Shown here: positions 1 through 5,686 of the stretch, piece after piece
Layout: every line of letters starts with the position of its first letter
Position numbering within the stretch: the stretch's first letter is position 1
IMG/VR virus record: IMGVR_UViG_3300024496_000093
Span: 1-27,485 of that record
Length of the DNA: 27,485 bases
Reading direction: 5' to 3' (one strand)
DNA from: a virus
The notes under the pieces: generated by a model
What the model saw: only the letters and a program-made list of their open reading frames with translations
What the model was told of the DNA's origin: nothing
Database searches by the model: none
Translations under genes and position numbers: made by a program

Positions 1-233
1 TCTTCTGTTGCGGTACGCAGGTTGGCGAGCAGGGCGGCGTACTCGGGATGAGCTCGTGCCTCACGGTCTTGGGCGGTGACTTGCGAGAACCCTCGGGTCT
101 CCGCCTCCTTCATCAGCATCGCCAGCTTCGCCTCCCGGAACTTCTCCAAGTACGTGCGCTCGGCGAACGCCTTGGCAAACGCATCGCTCATCGAACGGAG
201 CTCGGCAAGTCGGGCTTCAATCTTCTCGTTCAT
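1..233 (-). CDS. Small phage protein, 3' end cut by window edge
   Basis: This reading frame starts at an ATG at 233 and runs off the left edge without a stop, so only the first 77 residues are visible. It begins MNEKIEARLAELRSMSDAFA and is rich in Ala, Glu, Arg and Lys, so it is probably helical or a coiled coil. It resembles small uncharacterised proteins that follow replication genes in proteobacterial phages, but I cannot give it a function. Its ATG overlaps the stop of the preceding gene as ATGA (230-233), so it is the last visible member of the leftward replication operon and is probably translationally coupled. Confidence 0.75.
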   Translation of the reverse strand, partial: MNEKIEARLAELRSMSDAFAKAFAERTYLEKFREAKLAMLMKEAETRGFSQVTAQDREARAHPEYAALLANLRTATE

Positions 234-463
234 TTCTTCTTTCCTTTCGTCTCGATCTGTTGGGATGGGTGGTAGTTGCGGGGGATCTGGAACACCTTGT
301 CGGGATCGAGCTCCTCTCGCTTGCCCACCTCATGCCCCGTCACCTTGTCCACGCCCCAGACCACCTTGGCGTCTGGGAAAACAGACCGGAACTCATCGAC
401 CAACTCAGCCAGGTTGGGCATGAGCTCTCTGTTCCGGCGTCTCTGTTCTTCACGGTTGTCCAC
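230..463 (-). CDS. Hypothetical 77-aa phage protein
   Basis: This 77-residue basic protein has a charged N-terminus and a Lys-rich C-terminus (ends KGKKK). I do not recognise the family. I chose the GTG start at 463 because a GGGAGG ribosome binding site lies about 7 nt upstream, inside the end of the preceding small zinc-ribbon gene. The stop overlaps the next start as ATGA. Size, basic character and position in a leftward replication operon suggest a small accessory nucleic-acid protein, but that is inference from context only. Confidence 0.65.
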   Translation of the reverse strand: MDNREEQRRRNRELMPNLAELVDEFRSVFPDAKVVWGVDKVTGHEVGKREELDPDKVFQIPRNYHPSQQIETKGKKK

Positions 464-578
464 TGGCGACCCTCCCGAACTCTTCCTTGCCGCAGTAGAT
501 GCACCGGAACCAGTAGCCCTTGTCGGAGTCCCTGCCGGGGATGCTCACGAACTTGTGCTTGCAATACCGCTGGCTCAT
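450..578 (-). CDS. 42-aa putative zinc-ribbon protein
   Basis: This short gene reads MSQRYCKHKFVSIPG and continues to a Cys-x-x-Cys (CIYCGKEEF) before ending at a TGA at 450-452. The CKHKF motif (Cys6, His8) plus CxxC at about residues 30-33 looks like a minimal zinc-ribbon or knuckle. The ATG at 576-578 overlaps the stop of the upstream gene (ATGA), and its 3' end overlaps the GTG-started gene downstream by 14 nt. This chain of overlaps supports it as a real operon member although it is very short. No function can be assigned; a nucleic-acid-binding or protein-binding zinc module is the simplest guess. Confidence 0.6.
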   Translation of the reverse strand: MSQRYCKHKFVSIPGRDSDKGYWFRCIYCGKEEFGRVASGQP

Positions 579-814
579 TGGAAGTCCCACTCAGGATTGC
601 GACGGCTGGACAGACTCTTGATCTGTTCGCAGACATTGACCAACTCGTCTCCGTTGCGGATCAGTCCGTGATCCATGACGAACTCGGATGCCTCCTCGTA
701 AGCCGTGTTCCTCTCGCGCTTGAGGTGCTTGATCTCCAAGCGCAGGGTGGCGATCTCGAGCTCGAGTCTGCCGATCTTGTGAACGAGGTGTGTGTAGCTT
801 TGCTTCTCAGACAT
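575..814 (-). CDS. Coiled-coil hypothetical protein, 79 aa
   Basis: This is a 79-residue protein starting MSEKQSYTHLVHKIGRLELE. Residues about 10-45 have a heptad-like pattern of Leu/Ile with charged residues, predicting a coiled coil. It overlaps the end of the helicase gene by 8 nt and passes an ATGA overlap to the zinc-ribbon gene, so it is co-translated within the replication operon. I do not recognise a family. A small helicase or primase accessory role fits its position but is not shown by the sequence. Confidence 0.65.
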   Translation of the reverse strand: MSEKQSYTHLVHKIGRLELEIATLRLEIKHLKRERNTAYEEASEFVMDHGLIRNGDELVNVCEQIKSLSSRRNPEWDFQ

Positions 815-1748
815 AGTGCCTCCGTGAATCGCGAACGCTCTCCTTGAACTGCAAGCTCATGTCGTCGAACCACAGAGCGACCAGTCCTTCCCATTCCCCA
901 TGCCGTTGCTTGTCCACGTACAGGCCATGCGTCGGCTTGTCCTCGTCGTCCCCGTCCTTCTTCGGGAACTTGTAGACCGTGATGAAGTTGTCGCACTGGT
1001 CTACGATTGCGCCCGTGCCCTTGGCGTCCTGCTTTCCGGGGCGACGGCTCTCGTCATCACGCTTGCGCGAGTGATGCACGAGGTGGATGTGGATGTTCAG
1101 ATCCTTGGCGGCGGCGCACAGTTGACCGATGAACCGCTTCTGTCCGTTGTAGTCGTCCTCGTTGGCGACCACCTTCATCAGGCTGTCCACCACGAACTGC
1201 GTCACGCCCAGTTGCTCGGCGCAGTAGTAGATGACCCCGAGGATTCGCTCGGGTGAGGTCTCGCCCTGCTGGTCGTAAAGGAAGACCTTGCCCTCGGCGA
1301 AGTTGAGGAATCTGTTGACGTACTCCTCGGTCGGGTTCTTTGTGCCGATGGCTTGGGTTGCCATCCGACGCAGGGTCTTGCGCGGCTTCATTTCGAACGA
1401 CGCGATGCAGACCTTCTGGTCTTGGGTCAACAGATGGAGCATCACGAACCCGGTACACATCGACTTCATGTGCCCGTTGAAACCTGTCCAGACCGTGACC
1501 TCGCCGGGGCGGATCAGGAAGTTCTCGCGGGTCTTAATCCACGGGAGGTCGAGCCCGTGCTGGCGGGGGTCGCCAAAGAACTCGTCGATCAACTCCTCGC
1601 CGAAAGACTTGGGTGTCTTGATGCGGCCAATGTCCTCCTCCCGTGCCTGGAGGTAGGCGTCGAAGTCCACGCTCTGTTCCTTCAGGCGGCTGGCTCGAGC
1701 GTTGTCGAGCTCGCCAGCGATGCGTTCGATGTAGGTGAGACTGCTCAT
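807..1748 (-). CDS. DnaB/Twinkle-type replicative helicase (RecA-like ATPase)
   Basis: This 313-residue protein is a RecA-fold ATPase of the phage replicative-helicase type. Walker A is TGFNGHMKS at residues 88-96. Walker B is FVVDSLMK at about 185-192, ending in Asp after a hydrophobic run. The HLVHHSRK segment near 222-229 fits the H4/sensor position, and KQRHGEWEG near 280-288 fits the arginine-finger region of DnaB-like enzymes. The N-terminal 70 residues are too short for a DnaG-type primase, so this looks like a helicase-only protein. It would unwind DNA at the phage fork together with the adjacent zinc-finger primase fragment and the DUF1376 initiator-like protein. The start overlaps the previous stop (ATGA, 1745-1748). 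The Walker A loop has Met where Gly is common. Assignment to the RecA/DnaB superfamily is firm; the exact subfamily is less so. Confidence 0.85.
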   Translation of the reverse strand: MSSLTYIERIAGELDNARASRLKEQSVDFDAYLQAREEDIGRIKTPKSFGEELIDEFFGDPRQHGLDLPWIKTRENFLIRPGEVTVWTGFNGHMKSMCTGFVMLHLLTQDQKVCIASFEMKPRKTLRRMATQAIGTKNPTEEYVNRFLNFAEGKVFLYDQQGETSPERILGVIYYCAEQLGVTQFVVDSLMKVVANEDDYNGQKRFIGQLCAAAKDLNIHIHLVHHSRKRDDESRRPGKQDAKGTGAIVDQCDNFITVYKFPKKDGDDEDKPTHGLYVDKQRHGEWEGLVALWFDDMSLQFKESVRDSRRHYV

Positions 1749-2173
1749 CGTGCGTACTCCATAGCCTCGTTAATGCGTGAGGTCGCGAGACGCAGACGCT
1801 GGTGATCTTCGGGTGAAAGCACACGCCCGTTGGCGATGGTGCTGGCGCAGACGGCGACGATGGTCGCCTCGTGCTGGATGACCTTGAGCAAGTCGGTCGC
1901 CATGAAGCGAGCCTTGCGAGCTCGAGCTCCGTTCAGGTCGTAGCCCTCCTGCTTCGGCGGGAACAGGTCGGACAGATCCATGCCGACGGCTCCGGCGATC
2001 TCGGCCACAGAACAGCCCGCGAAGCAGTGCATGAGGATCTTCCCGTCCTCGGTCTCGCGGATGGTCATGCTGGGGTTGCGGTCGCCGTGGGCAGGACAGC
2101 ACGCGACGTAGTTGCCGTTGCGCCCCTTGACCTTGGAGAGACGCGACAACAGGGTTTCGAAGTTCGGGTTCAT
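1745..2173 (-). CDS. CHC2-type zinc-finger DNA primase fragment
   Basis: This 142-residue protein carries the zinc-binding module of DnaG-like primases. Cys25/Cys26 and His29 lie in CCPAHGDRNPSM, followed by Cys50 and Cys54 in HCFAGCSVAEI. This is the CHC2 pattern that recognises the priming template. No TOPRIM or archaeo-eukaryotic primase catalytic core follows; the rest is a short helical tail. Stand-alone proteins of this size are common in betaproteobacterial phages, next to a separate helicase. Here the helicase follows with a 4-nt overlap, and the upstream initiator-like gene also ends in an ATGA overlap. It may work with the host primase, with the helicase, or with a catalytic subunit outside this window. 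Confidence 0.8.
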   Translation of the reverse strand: MNPNFETLLSRLSKVKGRNGNYVACCPAHGDRNPSMTIRETEDGKILMHCFAGCSVAEIAGAVGMDLSDLFPPKQEGYDLNGARARKARFMATDLLKVIQHEATIVAVCASTIANGRVLSPEDHQRLRLATSRINEAMEYAR

Positions 2174-2862
2174 CAGATGGCTCCTTTCAACTCAGCGTCC
2201 CAATCGAAGTCTTGGGTGGGCTTGTCCTTCACCCATTCCGCCTTGAAGCCACGCCAGCTACGCTCGACGCACATGGTGAGTGCCTCTTCGAGCGAGAGCC
2301 CTGCCTTCTTAGCCTCGCGCTTGATGCCCTCGACAGCGATCTCCGTGATCGGAGCGCGAAGGGCACGACGCAACTTGAGGAAGTCAGCCACGACCTTCTC
2401 GCTGACCTCGGGGAACATAACCGCCGCTTGCGGCGTATTCTTTTCTTGGTTCTTGGTTATCGGTTTACGGTTAGCTTTCGAGTTGGTTTCTTCTGGGTAC
2501 CCCGCTGGGTTCCCGCTGGGTACCGACTCGGTATCCGACTGGGTTTTCTTAGGGCGTCCACCACGCGCACCATTCGACCGAGCAATCTCGGCTCGCTGGT
2601 GGTAGGCGGCGATCTCGAGGTCGGCACGGGCGTTGTGCCAGCCGTCCTGCTCGAGTGTGAAGAATTCCTTGAGAACCGCCTCGACCTCGGCGGTGCTTTC
2701 CCGCATGGCGATCAGGCGAGCGCACTGTGCAGGGTCTGCGGGGAGCGGTTGCTCTTCGGTGTAGTAGGTGTCGAGGAGTCTGCGATAGGCCAGGTCTTCG
2801 GTTTGGCTCAGATGCCTGGTCTTCGTGAGGTAGTCCCGGATGTGGAACTGGTAGTGAAACAT
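2173..2862 (-). CDS. DUF1376 replication initiator / helicase-loader-like protein
   Basis: This 229-residue protein has an N-terminal DUF1376-type domain (residues 1-95, starting MFHYQFHIRDYLTKTRHLSQ, with the YRRLLDTYYTEEQPL signature). A low-complexity linker follows at about 100-150. The C-terminal segment, around 155-215, contains ERSWRGFKAEWV, a motif I associate with phage replication/helicase-loader proteins. I chose the ATG at 2862 because AAAGGA lies 7 nt upstream; an upstream in-frame extension to 3015 would run through the promoter and operator region. It is the first gene of the leftward operon. Its linker DNA contains iteron-like repeats and an AT-rich stretch, so the gene probably carries the origin to which its product binds, as in the lambda O gene. 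The initiator role is inference from this arrangement. Confidence 0.75.
   Translation of the reverse strand: MFHYQFHIRDYLTKTRHLSQTEDLAYRRLLDTYYTEEQPLPADPAQCARLIAMRESTAEVEAVLKEFFTLEQDGWHNARADLEIAAYHQRAEIARSNGARGGRPKKTQSDTESVPSGNPAGYPEETNSKANRKPITKNQEKNTPQAAVMFPEVSEKVVADFLKLRRALRAPITEIAVEGIKREAKKAGLSLEEALTMCVERSWRGFKAEWVKDKPTQDFDWDAELKGAI
2436..2492 (-). other. AT-rich stretch beside iterons (candidate unwinding element)
   Basis: Within the DUF1376 gene the composition drops sharply, with many TTCTTGG, GGTTAT and GGTTTA words in a genome of about 60% GC. It directly abuts the iteron-like repeats at 2493-2548. A GC-rich 5-6 bp hairpin (CGCCGC/GCGGCG, 2422-2435) lies on its other side. This layout matches origins in which bound iterons melt a neighbouring AT-rich segment. 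The function is inferred from position only. Confidence 0.4.
2493..2548 (+). repeat. Five iteron-like direct repeats (candidate phage origin)
   Basis: Five copies of CTGGGTACC-like units start at 2493, 2505, 2516, 2527 and 2539: CTGGGTACC, CTGGGTTCC, CTGGGTACC, CTCGGTATC and CTGGGTTTT. The spacing of 12, 11, 11 and 12 bp is about one helical turn. The spacing is not a multiple of three, so successive copies fall in different codon phases of the DUF1376 gene. The similarity is therefore conserved as DNA, not as a protein repeat. Together with the AT-rich neighbour and the initiator-like host gene, this resembles the lambda ori inside gene O. Confidence 0.6.
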
Positions 2863-2895
2863 CGTGTCGTCCTTTGCCCTTCCCTTTTGTACAAG

Positions 2896-2907
2896 CCCCC
2901 TAGGGGG
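2896..2907. promoter_or_regulatory. Perfect 12-bp palindrome in leader of replication operon
   Basis: CCCCCTAGGGGG is a perfect inverted repeat located 34 nt upstream of the DUF1376 start codon, within the presumed leader of the leftward transcript. A shorter palindrome, TTGTACAA (2887-2894), lies beside it and resembles the TTGT/ACAA half-sites of the repressor operators. The CCCCTAG word recurs near 3054-3060. It could bind a dimeric regulator or form a stem in the leader RNA; nothing in the sequence decides between these. Confidence 0.3.
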
Positions 2908-2979
2908 GTGGAAGGCCGGGGCGAAAGGAACGAAACTCCCCGGCTTTTCGACCGCAGGAGCGACCCGCGATCTATCCAC

Positions 2980-3038
2980 GGACACAAGTGTCCTTGTTTC
3001 ACGTGGAGCAGTCAACAGGGAAGTTGTAGGAAAACAAC
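2980..3038. promoter_or_regulatory. Left operator region of the lysogeny switch
   Basis: Two inverted repeats lie between the divergent repressor and replication genes. One is GGACACAAGTGTCC (2980-2993), which overlaps ACAAG-N4-CTTGT (2984-2997). The other is GTTGT-N6-ACAAC (3023-3038). They flank and overlap the candidate leftward promoter at 2987-3015. The words TTGTAGGAA and ACAAGTGT seen here both recur on the other side of the repressor gene, at 3863-3871 (reverse complement) and 3808-3815. That sharing is what I would expect of one repressor acting on two promoters. Confidence 0.5.
2987..3015 (-). promoter_or_regulatory. Candidate leftward early promoter
   Basis: On the minus strand a TTGACT -35 box (3010-3015) is followed after 17 nt by GACACT (2987-2992), a weak -10. 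It would drive the DUF1376-primase-helicase operon with a leader of about 115 nt. An inverted repeat covers the -10 box and another lies just upstream of the -35 box, as expected for a repressor-controlled promoter. The poor -10 match keeps confidence low. Confidence 0.35.
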
Positions 3039-3082
3039 GGGTTAGGTGATTTCCCCTAGTTTCGGCGCGTCACCCGTCGCAG

Positions 3083-3112
3083 TTGACAGGAGTAACAAGC
3101 GGCCTTTAGTAT
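3083..3112 (+). promoter_or_regulatory. Candidate repressor promoter
   Basis: A perfect TTGACA -35 box (3083-3088) is followed after 18 nt by TAGTAT (3107-3112). Transcription would start near 3119, upstream of the ATG at 3153. An alternative ATG at 3111 lies inside the -10 box, which argues against it as the start codon. Confidence 0.5.
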
Positions 3113-3152
3113 GCGTTTGTGTTTTCGACGAACGGCTATTGACGAGGCCACC

Positions 3153-3794
3153 ATGAATCAACAAGGAAACCGGCTTGGCAAGCGCATCAAGGATCTTCTC
3201 CGTGAGCGCGGCATGACCCAGGCAGAACTGGCCCGACTGGTCGGAACCAAGCAACAGACGATCAGCTACATCGTGGCCGAGGCAACACCCGCCCAGTCGT
3301 CGCGCTATACCCACAAGATCGCCGAGGTGTTGGGCGTCAATCCAAACTGGCTACAGTCCGGCGAAGGGGATCGCCACACGGCGATTGTTCCCATTTCCGT
3401 TCATGGACAACAGATCAGAGTCCATCAGGTGCCTGTACTGACGTACGATTCCGTGTCAATATTCCTTGCTGGAAGAGAAATAGATCCAAAAGGAATGTTG
3501 ATGACCGACCGTGCAGATGGAGACCGCACGTTCGCGCTGGAAATCGAGGGCGACAGCATGGCCCCAGTCTTCAAGGCTGGAGATAGAGTGGTCATCAACA
3601 CCACTGTGCGTCCCGAGCCGGGTGATTACGTAGCGGCACAAGCTGATGGCATTGTCCTATTCAGACGATACCGAGCTCGCCACCCAGGCTTTGAGCTCGT
3701 GCCGGAAAACGAGGATTGGGAGGTCGTTTCCTCCCAAGACGGCGTAGACATCCTCGGCGTGATGGTCGAGCACCGTAAGTACCGGAATCGGTAG
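3153..3794 (+). CDS. CI-like phage repressor, HTH plus S24 (LexA-type) domain
   Basis: This 213-residue protein has an N-terminal Xre-type helix-turn-helix (about residues 8-62, with MTQAELARLVGTKQQTISYI) and a C-terminal LexA/CI peptidase-fold domain. The catalytic serine motif is EIEGDSMAP with Ser135. An Ala-Gly pair at 106-107, in the hinge region, could be the cleavage site. Where CI and LexA proteins have the catalytic lysine (FKKL or VKRL) this protein has FRRY, Arg171, so self-cleavage may be impaired. I chose the ATG at 3153 because GAGG lies 5 nt upstream and the earlier ATG at 3111 is inside the promoter. It sits between two operator regions and should repress both early operons to maintain lysogeny. 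Repressor identity is strong; inducibility by DNA damage is uncertain. Confidence 0.88.
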   Translation: MNQQGNRLGKRIKDLLRERGMTQAELARLVGTKQQTISYIVAEATPAQSSRYTHKIAEVLGVNPNWLQSGEGDRHTAIVPISVHGQQIRVHQVPVLTYDSVSIFLAGREIDPKGMLMTDRADGDRTFALEIEGDSMAPVFKAGDRVVINTTVRPEPGDYVAAQADGIVLFRRYRARHPGFELVPENEDWEVVSSQDGVDILGVMVEHRKYRNR

Positions 3795-3807
3795 GGGTAT
3801 ATTTCCG

Positions 3808-3885
3808 ACAAGTGTTGCGAAAACAAGACGCTTTGTACGCTACGACAAAAGAATCCTTGTAATTCCTACAAACTGCCTTGATAAT
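3808..3885 (+). promoter_or_regulatory. Right operator and rightward early promoter
   Basis: A perfect inverted repeat TTGTA-N5-TACAA (3857-3871) overlaps a promoter with -35 TTGTAA (3857-3862), a 17-nt spacer and -10 GATAAT (3880-3885). Upstream lie TTGT-N8-ACAA (3833-3848) and the word ACAAGTGT (3808-3815), which is shared with the left operator. Binding of the repressor to the 15-bp repeat would block RNA polymerase directly. The promoter would drive the recombination/integration operon starting at 3930. Confidence 0.6.
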
Positions 3886-3896
3886 CGGTCTCCGGA

Positions 3897-3917
3897 GCGG
3901 CGGGATGGTCTCGCCGC
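3897..3917 (+). promoter_or_regulatory. GC-rich hairpin in leader of recombination operon
   Basis: GCGGCG (3897-3902) pairs with CGCCGC (3912-3917) across a 9-nt loop. It begins a few nucleotides after the predicted transcription start and ends 1 nt before the GGAG ribosome binding site at 3919-3922. It could stabilise the leader or modulate translation of the annealing protein. There is no U-run, so it is not a terminator. Confidence 0.35.
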
Positions 3918-3929
3918 AGGAGACACGAT

Positions 3930-4529
3930 ATGCAGGAACAGGAACACAAGGAACCTGTTGACAGCTTCGCCACCCTACGGGCTGTCAACGTCAACGACTA
4001 CATCGAGAAGAAGAACGGCCTCAGCTACCTAAGCTGGGCTTTCGCCGTCGATCAGCTTCTCCAGCGCGACCCCAGCGCAACGTGGGAATACCGCTTCGGC
4101 GTTGACCCCACGACCAAGGAGCAAGTCCCCTACGTCTACATCGGGCAGACCGCAATGGTCTTCTGCACGGTGCGGGCGTTCGGCGTAGAGCGCACCGCTC
4201 AGTTGCCGGTGATGAACCACCGCAACCAGCCAATCCCCGACCCCGACGCATTCCAAGTCAACACCGCCATGCAACGGTGCTTGGCGAAAGCTATCGCCCT
4301 GCACGGCCTCGGCCTCTACATCTACGCGGGTGAGGATCTGCCCGAGGAAGAGAAGAAGCCCGAGCCTCCGAAGCCGGTTGCCACCGCCGAGGAGATCACT
4401 CAGGCGAAGGAACTGTTAGCGGATGCCGAGACTGCGGACGAGCTCCGCAAAGTCTTCTCCGCCCTCGCCGAGCACCTCAAGCCCGTCGTCAAGGAGTACG
4501 CGCAAGCGCTGGCGAAGGGTCTGAAGTGA
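3930..4529 (+). CDS. DUF1071 / Sak3-type single-strand annealing protein
   Basis: This 199-residue protein matches my recollection of the DUF1071 family, phage single-strand annealing recombinases of the Sak3 type. The conserved N-terminal part runs from about residue 15 to 135 and includes NGLSYLSWAFAVDQL and MQRCLAKAIALHGLGLYIYAGEDLP, both typical of the family. A charged Lys/Glu/Pro linker and a helical tail follow. It would pair with the YqaJ exonuclease encoded next, overlapping by 4 nt, as a two-component recombination system for repair, replication or genome circularisation. Translation starts at ATG 3930, 7 nt after a GGAG. It is the first gene of the rightward early operon under the right operator. 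Confidence 0.8.
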   Translation: MQEQEHKEPVDSFATLRAVNVNDYIEKKNGLSYLSWAFAVDQLLQRDPSATWEYRFGVDPTTKEQVPYVYIGQTAMVFCTVRAFGVERTAQLPVMNHRNQPIPDPDAFQVNTAMQRCLAKAIALHGLGLYIYAGEDLPEEEKKPEPPKPVATAEEITQAKELLADAETADELRKVFSALAEHLKPVVKEYAQALAKGLK

Positions 4530-5137
4530 ACGCACCGCAACGCACCCCGGAATGGTTCAAGGAACGCGAAGGCAAGCTCACGGGCTCTGCCTTCGGTCAG
4601 GCGGCTGGCCTTGCTCCCGGCTCGCGCCAGCAACTGTGGCGTCGACTGATGGGGCTCGAGGTGTTCGAGGGCAACGAAGCGACCGAGTGGGGTAACGACC
4701 ACGAGGAAGTGGCGCACGAGCAGTACAAGCTCGTGACCGGCGTCGAGACCGAGCTCACCGGCTTCGTCGTCCACCCCAACTTCGAATGGCTGGGCTGTTC
4801 CCCCGATCTGTTGGTGGGCGACCAGGGGCTTGGCGAGATCAAGTGCCCCTTCAACCAGAAGATCTACGAACAGATTCCGCCCTACTACATGGCCCAGATG
4901 CAGGGCCAACTCGAGATCACCAACCGCGAGTGGTGTGACTTCATCGTGTGGACTCCACAACAGATGAGCATCCAGCGCGTGTGGCGTAGCACCCAGTACT
5001 GGGACTGGTTGCACATCCGGCTTGCCGACTTCTGGTGCTGGGTGCAAGCGAAGGTCGAACCTCCTCGCGAGAAGAAGCCGACGCTTCCCAAATTCGATGT
5101 GCGTATTGAAGAGCCCACTCTCATCGCGCTTACCTAA
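4526..5137 (+). CDS. YqaJ / lambda-Exo-type 5'-3' exonuclease
   Basis: This 203-residue protein is a PD-(D/E)xK nuclease of the YqaJ/lambda exonuclease family. The N-terminal TPEWFKEREGKLTGSAFGQAAG is the usual substrate-binding start. The active site is visible as Asp94 (GCSPDLLVG), then Glu104 and Lys106 (GLGEIKCP), with a later Gln-rich helix (YMAQMQGQLE) typical of the fold. It would resect double-stranded ends to give 3' overhangs for the annealing protein encoded just upstream. The start is a GTG whose last bases overlap the previous stop (GTGA), so the two products are likely made in step. Length is normal for the family. Confidence 0.88.
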   Translation: MNAPQRTPEWFKEREGKLTGSAFGQAAGLAPGSRQQLWRRLMGLEVFEGNEATEWGNDHEEVAHEQYKLVTGVETELTGFVVHPNFEWLGCSPDLLVGDQGLGEIKCPFNQKIYEQIPPYYMAQMQGQLEITNREWCDFIVWTPQQMSIQRVWRSTQYWDWLHIRLADFWCWVQAKVEPPREKKPTLPKFDVRIEEPTLIALT

Positions 5138-5165
5138 CTGCCATAACTTCGGAAGGACTTCACAC

Positions 5166-5474
5166 ATGGCATACGACAACACCAACACCGGACTCCTCAA
5201 GCGCAACGACCGCAAGGAAAAGGACAGCCACCCCGACTATCGCGGGACGATCAACATCGAAGGCGTTGACTACTGGCTCTCGGGCTGGCTCAAGGTCGGA
5301 CGCGAGGGCACCAAGCTGGCAGGACAGAAGTTCTTCAGCCTGTCCGTCACCCCGATGGAGGATCAGCAACCCCGTGGCGGCAACAGACCCGCCGCTCCGT
5401 CTCGCCAGCAAGCACGCAACCAGCCCGCGCCCCGTCAGGCCGACCCGCTGGACGACGACGACATCCCATTCTGA
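5166..5474 (+). CDS. SSB-like protein with acidic DDDDIPF tail
   Basis: This 102-residue protein has a compact N-terminal region (about residues 1-65; motifs KRNDRKEKDSHPDYRGTINI and GVDYWLSGWLKVGREGTKL), then a Pro/Gln/Arg-rich linker. It ends in DPLDDDDIPF. That tail is the classic SSB C-terminal interaction peptide (acidic run followed by Ile-Pro-Phe). The N-terminal part belongs to a common family of uncharacterised phage proteins whose pattern of short beta segments could be an OB fold. In the cell it may coat single strands or recruit SSB partners at the exonuclease/annealing step. It directly follows those two genes. Its DNA-binding role is inference; the tail is directly visible. Confidence 0.7.
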   Translation: MAYDNTNTGLLKRNDRKEKDSHPDYRGTINIEGVDYWLSGWLKVGREGTKLAGQKFFSLSVTPMEDQQPRGGNRPAAPSRQQARNQPAPRQADPLDDDDIPF

Positions 5475-5482
5475 GGTGACGC

Positions 5483-5686
5483 ATGACTGATCCTTGGAAA
5501 CATCGTCACGAGAACATGAGTTGCAAGACTTGTATGTGGTTCGTCGAGAAAGTCTCCGCCCATCGCGAGGAAGGCAAGCAACCCCTCGGGCGTTGCCGCC
5601 GCCACGCACCCACCATGAACGGCTACCCCGTGGTCTTCATGTCGGACTGGTGCGGAGATCACAAGCTCGACGAGAACAGGCTGTGA
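5483..5686 (+). CDS. Cys-rich small protein, putative zinc-binding
   Basis: This 67-residue protein begins MTDPWKHRHENMSCKTCMWF and has CxxC at residues 14-17, then single Cys residues in GRCRRHAP and DWCGDHK. Together with His residues these could make one zinc site. Similar small proteins (CKTCMWFV..GRCRRHAP..PVVFMSDWCGDH) are widespread in phages without assigned function. A GAGGTG element 4 nt before the ATG at 5483 supports the start; an internal ATG at residue 12 is a weaker alternative. It sits 8 nt after the SSB-tailed gene in the rightward operon. Confidence 0.7.
   Translation: MTDPWKHRHENMSCKTCMWFVEKVSAHREEGKQPLGRCRRHAPTMNGYPVVFMSDWCGDHKLDENRL

Noticed and set aside
260-847. 195-codon plus-strand frame opposite the small replication-operon genes
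   Set aside because: It is antisense to four overlapping minus-strand genes that have ribosome binding sites and ATGA coupling; the product shows no family features.
2863-3015. N-terminal extension of the DUF1376 protein to 3015
   Set aside because: It would place coding sequence over the candidate leftward promoter, and the family start (MFHYQFHIRDYL) with an AGGA site is at 2862.
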